Positions 1 to 4,559 of a stretch of 7,268 nt of DNA are shown one piece after another (positions within the stretch are counted from its first letter, which is position 1; each line of letters starts with the position of its first letter). Made by a program: the position numbers and the translations under genes. The notes below the pieces were generated by a model. The model made no database searches, was not told the origin of the DNA, and saw only the letters and a list, made by a program, of their open reading frames with translations. Origin of the DNA: an uncultured Collinsella sp. (GTDB lineage: Bacteria > Actinomycetota > Coriobacteriia > Coriobacteriales > Coriobacteriaceae); assembly GCA_934650975.1 (NCBI GenBank), contig CAKUFW010000093.1, forward strand, positions 1-7,268, read 5' to 3'.

Positions 1-884
1 TTGGTGTCGGGCACAAAGGTGGCGTCGCGCAAAAAGCCGGCGATGGGCTGACCGCCCTTGCCGTCGAGCGCGGGCTGGATCAGGTCCTTGATATGCGCGA
101 TGCCCGCCACGTTGTCGGGATCCTCGTGGTAGACGGGGATGCGGCTAAAGCCGGTTTGACGCATGGTGGACAGCACGTCGGCGACCGTCTCGTCGTCCTC
201 GCACATGGTGGTGTCCACGCGCGGCACCATGACCTCGCGAGCCACGGTGTCGCCCAGGTCGAAGATCTCGTGGATCATGCGCTTTTCCTCGTCGAGCAGG
301 TCGTCCTGCTCCGAGACCATGTACTTGATCTCTTCTTCCGAGACGTTCTGGCGGTCGTCGGCGCTCTTGATGCGCAGGATGCGGGCCAGGCCGTCGGAGC
401 AAGCGCCGGTCAGCCACACGAGCGGGCGGGCAATCTTTTGGAACACGGAGAGCGGCCCCACGACCTGCTTGGACACACCTTCGGCGTTGGCGAGGCCGAT
501 GCGCTTGGGCACGAGCTCGCCGATCACGATGGACACGAAGGCGACCGCGACGGTGATGATGACCGGCGCCAAGCCGCGCGCGATGGCGGAAAGCGGCGCG
601 ATGCCAAAGCTCATGAGCCACGTGGCGAGCGGGTCGGACAGGCTCGTCGAGGCAACGGCAGACGAGGCGAAACCCACAAGCGTAATGGCGACCTGGATGG
701 TGGCCAGCAGCTGGTCGGAGTCGGCGGCGAGCTTAATGGCGCGCTCGGCGCGCTTGTCGCCCTCCTCGGCCTCGTGCTCCAGCACGGCGCGTTTGGCCGT
801 GGTGAGGGCCATCTCGGACATGGAGAAGTAGCCGTTGATGAGGGTCAGAACGAGGGTGGTGATAAGGGAGATGGTTATGTCCAT
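1..884 (-). CDS. CNNM/CorC-HlyC family membrane protein with CBS domain (partial, C-terminus outside window)
   Basis: Seen: an open frame of 294 codons running off the left edge, starting at ATG 882-884. A GGAGGT Shine-Dalgarno at 899-904 has a long 14-nt spacer, and no other in-frame start lies nearby. Residues 4-22, about 57-80 and about 105-123 are hydrophobic. The first segment continues into SMSEMALTTAKR, and residues 122-128 read GELVPKR; both are typical of the CNNM (DUF21) transmembrane domain. Residues about 195-222 (DLLDEEKRMIHEIFDLGD, then MVPR) are the usual linker into the first CBS domain, which continues through GFSRIPVY and IKDL at about 268. Known: such proteins are cytoplasmic-membrane proteins linked to Mg2+/Co2+ or Na+ transport, with CBS domains sensing adenosine nucleotides. 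They are often misnamed haemolysins. Members are typically about 430-450 residues, so the second CBS and the CorC_HlyC domain should lie beyond the window. Substrate cannot be assigned. It lies 113 bp downstream of trhA on the same strand, with no terminator between, so co-transcription is possible. Confidence 0.9.
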   Translation of the reverse strand, partial: MDITISLITTLVLTLINGYFSMSEMALTTAKRAVLEHEAEEGDKRAERAIKLAADSDQLLATIQVAITLVGFASSAVASTSLSDPLATWLMSFGIAPLSAIARGLAPVIITVAVAFVSIVIGELVPKRIGLANAEGVSKQVVGPLSVFQKIARPLVWLTGACSDGLARILRIKSADDRQNVSEEEIKYMVSEQDDLLDEEKRMIHEIFDLGDTVAREVMVPRVDTTMCEDDETVADVLSTMRQTGFSRIPVYHEDPDNVAGIAHIKDLIQPALDGKGGQPIAGFLRDATFVPDT

Positions 885-997
885 CGGGAGTTTCTCGAAC
901 CTCCAAGATTCGGGATGTTGACAGGAGACGTAGGCGGCGGATAGGGCAATTGCGCCCAGCGGTTGTCCGGATGGATCTGCGGGCGCAGGCGCGGTCG
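885..997. other. Short intergenic gap between trhA and the CNNM gene
   Basis: Apart from the GGAGGT ribosome site at 899-904 (minus strand) I see no convincing -35/-10 pair. A weak 4-bp GGGC/GCCC pairing around 944-957 lacks a T-tract, so it is not an intrinsic terminator. Read-through from trhA into the CNNM gene is therefore plausible. Confidence 0.4.
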
Positions 998-1681
998 CTA
1001 GATTACGAAGAGGATCACCGCCATGAACTGGAAGATGCTGCCGGCGAGCACCCACAGGTGAAACACGCTGTGCAGGTAGCGCACGTTTTTGGCGATGTAG
1101 AACGGCACGCCCACGGTGTAGCACACGCCGCCGACGGCGAGCAGGGCAAGCGCGACGGGGTTTAGCAGCGCCACGAGCGCAGGTAGTTTAAAGACAACGA
1201 GCCAGCCCATCAACAGGTAGACCAGGCCACTTACCCAGTGCGGTTGACGCTCGCGCAAAAAGCACTCGAGTGCGATGCCGATAATGGCAATGGCCCACAC
1301 GGCAAAGAACAGCACTGGGCCGCCGTCGTTTGCCAACGTGATAAGGCAAAACGGCGTATAGCTGCCCGCAATGAGCAGGTAGATGCAGCTGTGGTCGATA
1401 ATGCGGAACACGCGCTTGGCGCGCTCGGGCTGAATCGCGTGGTAGAGCGTGGAGGCCAGGTATTCGAGGATGATGCTGACGCCGTAGACGATGGCCGCGG
1501 CCATGTGTGCCGGCCCGCCGCCGCGCAGGGCGGCGAATACGATCAGAAGTACGAGGCCTGCGATACCCAGCAGGCAGCCGACACCATGGGTGACGGAGTT
1601 CATAATCTCCTCGCCCACCGTGTACTGCGGGACGGCCGCGGCCTTAGGTCGCGGCTTGGAACTGTCGCTCGAATCGGACAT
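998..1681 (-). CDS. trhA: TrhA / hemolysin III family (PAQR-like) integral membrane protein
   Basis: Seen: 227 residues from the ATG at 1679-1681, stop TAG at 998-1000. The frame opens six codons earlier with a TTG, but that TTG touches the GGAGG at 1693-1697, which serves the ATG, so I chose the ATG. After a polar 20-residue N-terminus come seven hydrophobic segments. Family landmarks are E24-E25, N28-S29 and H32 (MNSVTHGVG), S77-xxx-H81 (STLYH), D96-H97 followed by IYLLIAGSYTP, and H204-xxx-H208 (HSVFH). By homology to PAQR/adiponectin receptors, H81, H204 and H208 should bind a metal, probably zinc. Length matches the family. Known: the E. coli homologue (YqfA/TrhA) is linked to membrane-energy and fluidity homeostasis; haemolysis is a historical label. 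It is transcribed divergently from the alpha/beta hydrolase, with its own extended -10 promoter at 1717-1746. Family assignment is secure; physiological role is inferred. Confidence 0.93.
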   Translation of the reverse strand: MSDSSDSSKPRPKAAAVPQYTVGEEIMNSVTHGVGCLLGIAGLVLLIVFAALRGGGPAHMAAAIVYGVSIILEYLASTLYHAIQPERAKRVFRIIDHSCIYLLIAGSYTPFCLITLANDGGPVLFFAVWAIAIIGIALECFLRERQPHWVSGLVYLLMGWLVVFKLPALVALLNPVALALLAVGGVCYTVGVPFYIAKNVRYLHSVFHLWVLAGSIFQFMAVILFVI

Positions 1682-1692
1682 GCCGGTTACAT

Positions 1693-1697
1693 CCTCC
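1693..1697 (-). promoter_or_regulatory. Ribosome binding site that fixes the trhA start
   Basis: Minus-strand GGAGG lies 11 nt upstream of the ATG at 1681. The alternative TTG start at 1699 immediately precedes this motif and would have no ribosome site of its own, so the shorter 227-residue product is preferred. Confidence 0.7.
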
Positions 1698-1716
1698 AAC
1701 GTAAATGGTTCTCAAC

Positions 1717-1746
1717 ACTATATCAAAGCGTATGGGTACGTGCGAA
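1717..1746 (-). promoter_or_regulatory. Extended -10 promoter for trhA
   Basis: On the minus strand TGATATAGT (TG-n-TATAGT) occupies 1717-1725, giving an extended -10. A poor -35 (TTCGCA, 4 of 6 to consensus) lies at 1741-1746 with an 18-bp spacer. Transcription would begin near 1710, giving a leader of about 29 nt that includes the GGAGG. Confidence 0.55.
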
Positions 1747-1788
1747 ATTTGCACCTTACGTGACCCTTTGTTTACCCATTCTTTGCTT

Positions 1789-1848
1789 GTTGACGCATCA
1801 ACGGCGAACATCCATAATGCGCTTGCATTAAATGTTGATGTATTAACA
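1789..1848. promoter_or_regulatory. Three stacked dyads over the hydrolase promoter (candidate operators)
   Basis: Dyad 1, GTTGACGCATCAAC at 1789-1802, is GTTGA-N4-TCAAC and covers the -35. Dyad 2, TAATGCGCTTGCATTA at 1815-1830, has 6-bp perfect arms and covers the -10 and expected start site. Dyad 3, GTTGATGTATTAAC at 1834-1847 (flanked T...A), lies in the leader. Dyads 1 and 3 agree at 11 of 14 positions, and all three differences are C/T changes (GTTGAYGYATYAAC). Their centres are 45 bp apart. This is the arrangement expected of a repressor with two sites, but no regulator gene lies in the window, so the binder is unknown. Confidence 0.5.
1790..1818 (+). promoter_or_regulatory. Near-consensus sigma70 promoter for the alpha/beta hydrolase
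   Basis: TTGACG at 1790-1795 and CATAAT at 1813-1818 each match 5 of 6 consensus bases, with the ideal 17-bp spacer. Predicted start is near 1825, giving a leader of about 43 nt that ends in AGGAGA at 1855-1860, 7 nt before the ATG. The promoter is overlaid by dyad sequences, suggesting repression. Confidence 0.75.
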
Positions 1849-1867
1849 TCTTATAGGAGAGCGATTT

Positions 1868-2833
1868 ATGGCTCAAAATACACGCCCCCACCGAGGGTTC
1901 AAGATCGGTCTGGCCGTTGCCGTGGTGCTCGTTGCCGCCCTGCTCGGATTTGCCGGCAACTTCTTGTTCGACTTTGCCCTGAACCCCCAAGCGCCGTACA
2001 CCATGAAGATGATGCAGGACGGAAAGGACGCCGGAAAAGGCGAGCAGATGGATGCCGAGGAGACCGAGGCACGAGCGTGGTTTAAGCAGAACCGCGAGAG
2101 CAGCAGCCTCACCGCGGATGACGGGACCGAGCTTGCCGCTTGGTATTTTGCCGCACCGGAGAGCACCCATGACTACGCCGTCTGCCTGCACGGATATACG
2201 AACGAGCCCATCGGCATGGCACGATACGTCAAGCGCTTCCACGACCGCGGTATGAACGTGCTCGCGCCTGCCGCCCGCGCCCACGAGCGCTCTGGCGGTG
2301 ACTATATCGGCATGGGCTGGCCCGAGCGACTCGATGTCGTCGCGTGGATCGAGCGGATTGTTGCGGCAGACCCCAAGGCGCGCATCCTGGTCTTTGGCGA
2401 ATCGATGGGTGCGGCAACCGTCATGAACGTGGCGGGAGAATCTCTGCCGGCAAACGTGAAGTGCATTATCGAGGACTGCGGCTACACGAGCGTTTGGGAC
2501 GAGTTCTCCCTGCAGCTCAAGGACGTATTTGGCTTGCCCAGTTTTCCGTTGCTCGATGTGGCCAATCTGGTGTGCAACGTACGTGCAGGCTACGACTTTC
2601 ATAAGGCCAGCAGCGTGGAGCAGCTCAAGCGTGCAACGGTTCCCATGCTCTTTATCCACGGCGACCAGGATACCTTTGTGCCGTACAGCATGCTCGACCA
2701 AAACTACGAGGCGTGCGCCAGCAAGGTCAAACAAAAGCTCACCATCCACGGCGCCGCCCACGCCAAGAGTGCGCAGGTCGACCCCGAGCTCTACTGGAGC
2801 ACGGTCAACGGCTTCCTCGACAAGAATTTCTAG
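1868..2833 (+). CDS. Membrane-anchored alpha/beta hydrolase (serine hydrolase)
   Basis: Seen: 321 residues from ATG 1868 with AGGAGA 7 nt upstream. Residues 12-34 form one hydrophobic segment after a basic start (RPHRGFK), consistent with an N-terminal membrane anchor or uncleaved signal and an extracytoplasmic catalytic domain. The hydrolase fold starts around residue 80. It has HGY at 108-110 (oxyanion region), an AARAHERSGG segment at 135-144 resembling the family's ARGHGxSxG strand, the nucleophile elbow GESMG at 177-181 (Ser179), HGDQDTFVP at 264-272 (Asp268) and GAAH at 295-298 (His298). The catalytic triad therefore looks intact. Length and layout resemble the anchored BEM46/YfhR-like alpha/beta hydrolases. 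Known: these cleave ester, amide or thioester bonds; the substrate cannot be predicted here. It sits alone on the plus strand, divergent from trhA and convergent with the DUF362 gene, with its own promoter and terminator. It is likely regulated through the overlapping dyads. Confidence 0.9.
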   Translation: MAQNTRPHRGFKIGLAVAVVLVAALLGFAGNFLFDFALNPQAPYTMKMMQDGKDAGKGEQMDAEETEARAWFKQNRESSSLTADDGTELAAWYFAAPESTHDYAVCLHGYTNEPIGMARYVKRFHDRGMNVLAPAARAHERSGGDYIGMGWPERLDVVAWIERIVAADPKARILVFGESMGAATVMNVAGESLPANVKCIIEDCGYTSVWDEFSLQLKDVFGLPSFPLLDVANLVCNVRAGYDFHKASSVEQLKRATVPMLFIHGDQDTFVPYSMLDQNYEACASKVKQKLTIHGAAHAKSAQVDPELYWSTVNGFLDKNF

Positions 2834-2871
2834 GCAAATAGCAGCGTCTGCGACCCTTCATGACCCTATGA

Positions 2872-3001
2872 TTTCGGAAGTGCGGGGAAAATCTCGGAGA
2901 GCTCGACCAGACCGCGGTTTTACCAACAATTTATCAGGGGTTTTGTTGTCAAAAATGGGCTTGTGGTCGGCGGTATTCGATTTTTCCCCGCACTTCCGAA
3001 A
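2872..3001. repeat. 130-bp near-palindromic element (MITE/REP-like or structured RNA)
   Basis: Perfect 20-bp inverted arms lie at 2872-2891 and 2982-3001 (left arm begins TTTCGGAAGTGCGGGG). Inside them, CGACCA 2904-2909 pairs with TGGTCG 2964-2969, TTTT 2918-2921 with AAAA 2952-2955, and CAACAA 2924-2929 with TTGTTG 2943-2948. The pairings share essentially one centre near 2936.5, so the whole unit can fold as one long interrupted hairpin. It contains no credible ORF. It lies 38 bp beyond the hydrolase stop, and its right arm shares two bases with the following terminator. The shape suits a non-autonomous mobile palindrome or a structured 3' UTR; the sequence cannot decide between them. Confidence 0.65.
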
Positions 3002-3040
3002 AACCGCCCGTGAGCGCAGCGCTCACGGGCGGTTTTAGTT
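3000..3040. terminator. Strong bidirectional rho-independent terminator
   Basis: Symmetric stem arms at 3000-3017 and 3019-3036 (AAAACCGCCCGTGAGCGC and its exact complement) form about 16 GC-rich pairs around a GCAGC loop. TTTTAGTTT follows on the plus strand and TTTTTC on the minus strand. It therefore terminates both the hydrolase (stop 2833) and the convergent DUF362 gene (stop 3085). Confidence 0.9.
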
Positions 3041-3084
3041 TACGTTACGCAACAAAAATGCGCGATTTGTCCAATAGTCTGGCG

Positions 3085-4290
3085 CTACTTGACCTCGATG
3101 AGCTCGTACTCGCTCGTGCCCAGGCCGATCTTCTCGGCGTGCGCGATGCACGCGCGCCAGTCGGTGTCGGGATGCGTGATGCAGAAGGGGTCGTGCGCCT
3201 GCTCGCCCTCCAGATGCTCGTGGTTATGTTCCATCTTAGCGGCGCTGTCGGTGAGCTCGGTGTTGGGCAGCGGCTCGGATGCCATGACGGCATCGGCGCA
3301 AGCCTGGTCGATGGCAACCGGGTCGAAGCTCGCGAACATGCCGATGTCGTTGACGATAGGCGTGTCGTTCTCGGGATGGCAATCGCAGTTGGGGCTAATG
3401 TCCATGGCGAGCGAAATGTGGAAGCTCGGGCGGCCGTCGACGATGGCCTTGGTGTACTCGGCGATCTTGTAGTTGAGCACGTCGGCCGCGGCGTCATAGT
3501 CGGGCTTGATGCAGTCTTGGTTGCACGCCGCAATGCAGCGTCCGCAGCCCACGCAGCGATCGTGGTCGATGGCGGCAACGTGAACCGTGCGGGTGCTACC
3601 GTTGGCAAGCTCGCGCTCACGCGTGTCGTCAAACGAGACGGCGTTGTGCGCGCAGATGCGCTCGCAGGCACGGCAGCCCACGCAGTTGGTGGTATCGACG
3701 CTCGGCTTGCCGGCGGCGTGCTGCTCCATCTTGCCGGCGCGGCTGCCGCCGCCCATACCCAGATTCTTCATGGCGCCGCCAAATCCTGCCTGCTCATGGC
3801 CCTTAAAGTGGGTGAGGCTGATCACGATATCGGCATCCATGAGCGCCTGGCCGATCTTAGCCTCGTGCACGTACTCGCCGCCCTCGACCGGGACGAGCGC
3901 CTCGTCGGTGCCCTTGAGGCCGTCGGCGATGATGATCTGGCAGCCCGTGGCATACGGGGTAAAGCCGTTCTGGTAGGCGGTGTCGATGTGCTCGAGCGCA
4001 TTTTTGCGGCTGCCGACGTAGAGCGTGTTGCAGTCGGTAAGGAAGGGCTTGCCGCCCAGCTCCTTGACGACATCCGCGACGGCGCGGGCGTAGTTGGGAC
4101 GCAAGAAGCTCAGATTACCCAGCTCGCCAAAGTGAATCTTGATAGCGACGAACTTGTTCTCAAAGTCAATCTGCTCGATGCCAGCGCGACGGATGAGGCG
4201 CTTGAGCTTGTCGAGCTGGCTCTCGCGAGCATGCGTGCGCAGGTTGGTGAAGTACACCTTGGCCGGCGCGGCGGGTGCAGTTGCGGTCAT
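3085..4290 (-). CDS. DUF362 domain protein with two [4Fe-4S] ferredoxin motifs
   Basis: Seen: 401 residues from ATG 4288-4290 with GAGGGG 8 nt upstream. DUF362 landmarks include KIHFGELGN at 51-59, TDCNT at 85-89, HFKGHEQAGFGGAMKNLGMG at 161-180, and the C-terminal block around NCDCHPENDTPIVNDIGMFA and FDPVAIDQ at 301-329. Inserted between these halves is a bacterial ferredoxin module. C203-C206-C209-C213 and C246-C249-C252-C256 follow CxxCxxCxxxC and should hold two [4Fe-4S] clusters. C260 follows the second set. Residues 353-367 carry four histidines (H355, H357, H359, H366). There are no membrane segments or signal peptide, so it is probably cytoplasmic. Known: DUF362-ferredoxin proteins are widespread in anaerobes and usually annotated only as Fe-S or 4Fe-4S binding proteins; an electron-transfer or redox role is likely but the reaction is unproven. 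It is transcribed alone. Confidence 0.93.
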   Translation of the reverse strand: MTATAPAAPAKVYFTNLRTHARESQLDKLKRLIRRAGIEQIDFENKFVAIKIHFGELGNLSFLRPNYARAVADVVKELGGKPFLTDCNTLYVGSRKNALEHIDTAYQNGFTPYATGCQIIIADGLKGTDEALVPVEGGEYVHEAKIGQALMDADIVISLTHFKGHEQAGFGGAMKNLGMGGGSRAGKMEQHAAGKPSVDTTNCVGCRACERICAHNAVSFDDTRERELANGSTRTVHVAAIDHDRCVGCGRCIAACNQDCIKPDYDAAADVLNYKIAEYTKAIVDGRPSFHISLAMDISPNCDCHPENDTPIVNDIGMFASFDPVAIDQACADAVMASEPLPNTELTDSAAKMEHNHEHLEGEQAHDPFCITHPDTDWRACIAHAEKIGLGTSEYELIEVK

Positions 4291-4333
4291 AGATCTATCC
4301 CCTCGGTCTATATGGCGTTACAGACATAAGAGG

Positions 4334-4364
4334 ATGGTACCCATTGGAGTAGGGTCAAAGTCAA
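4334..4364 (-). promoter_or_regulatory. Candidate promoter of the DUF362 gene with 19-bp MerR-like spacer
   Basis: On the minus strand TTGACT (4359-4364) is separated by 19 bp from TACCAT (4334-4339). The spacer carries ACTCCAA and an ACCC-N9-GGGT dyad. An over-long spacer next to a good TTGAC and an ACTCC half-site is typical of promoters activated by MerR-family regulators such as ZntR. The left half-site is poor, so this remains tentative. No better -35/-10 pair is visible: TATAGA at 4307-4312 has no -35. Confidence 0.4.
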
Positions 4365-4382
4365 GCACGGCGGCGGGCCACC

Positions 4383-4474
4383 CGGCAGTTAGGGACGTTC
4401 CTTTCCTGCCGGCAGTTGGGGACAGTCCTTGCCAGCCCTGCCGGCGAGTCGGCGAATCGGCAAAGACTGTCCCC
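4383..4474. repeat. REP-like hairpin units with CGGCAG/CTGCCG stems and a GGGGACAGTC inverted repeat
   Basis: Two direct copies of CGGCAGTTRGGGAC...TCC start at 4383 and 4410 (16 of 19 identical). Each is closed by CTGCCG (4406-4411 and 4438-4443), so the units overlap at CTGCCGGCAG. Each contains a small inner dyad (GGGACGTTCC; GGAC-A-GTCC). A larger inverted repeat pairs 4418-4433 (GGGGACAGTCCTTGCC) with 4459-4474 (GGCAAAGACTGTCCCC), with one mismatch in 16. No T-tract follows on either strand, so this is a repeat structure rather than a terminator. Confidence 0.7.
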
Positions 4475-4559
4475 GATGACTAGTCATTTAAGTCTGTCCC
4501 CAATGGCCACTCTTGATCATTTAAGCCTGTCCCCAATGACTACCCGATGACTACTCTTG
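4465..4559. repeat. Short direct repeats (TCATTTAAGYCTGTCCCCAATG and ATGACTA) running into the permease stop
   Basis: TCATTTAAGYCTGTCCCCAATG occurs at 4484-4505 and 4517-4538, 33 bp apart, with one mismatch in 22. A partial copy (GACTGTCCCCGATGACTA) is at 4465-4482. The tail motif ATGACTA recurs at 4476-4482, 4536-4542 and 4547-4553, and as ATGGCCA at 4503-4509. The 13-base stretch ATGRCYACTCTTG occurs at 4503-4515 and again at 4547-4559, where it contains the stop codon and last two codons of the permease. The look is of decayed REP/RAYT-type intergenic repeats; that assignment is inference. Confidence 0.7.

Noticed and set aside
93..944. Plus-strand open frames over the CNNM gene.
   Set aside because: They overlap the minus-strand frame with clear CNNM and CBS motifs. 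Their translations are low-complexity His/Gly/Arg-rich and lack any recognisable domain.
944..957. GGGC/GCCC pairing downstream of trhA as a terminator.
   Set aside because: Only four base pairs and no T-tract.
1772..2761. A 329-codon minus-strand frame antisense to the alpha/beta hydrolase.
   Set aside because: Mirror-register shadow of a gene with an intact catalytic triad, promoter and ribosome site on the plus strand.
2529..3038. A plus-strand frame spanning the hydrolase end and the palindrome element.
   Set aside because: Ser/Arg/Pro-rich translation typical of an out-of-frame reading. It crosses the terminator stem and has no start signal.
3010..4329. A 439-codon plus-strand frame antisense to the DUF362 gene.
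   Set aside because: It is also in mirror register with the real codons. It starts inside the terminator stem and has no ribosome site. The minus-strand frame carries clear ferredoxin motifs.
4418..4474. The GGGGACAGTC inverted repeat as a terminator for the permease transcript.
   Set aside because: The stem is stable enough, but no T-run follows on the minus strand, and the arms match a repeated motif family, so a repeat explanation fits better.
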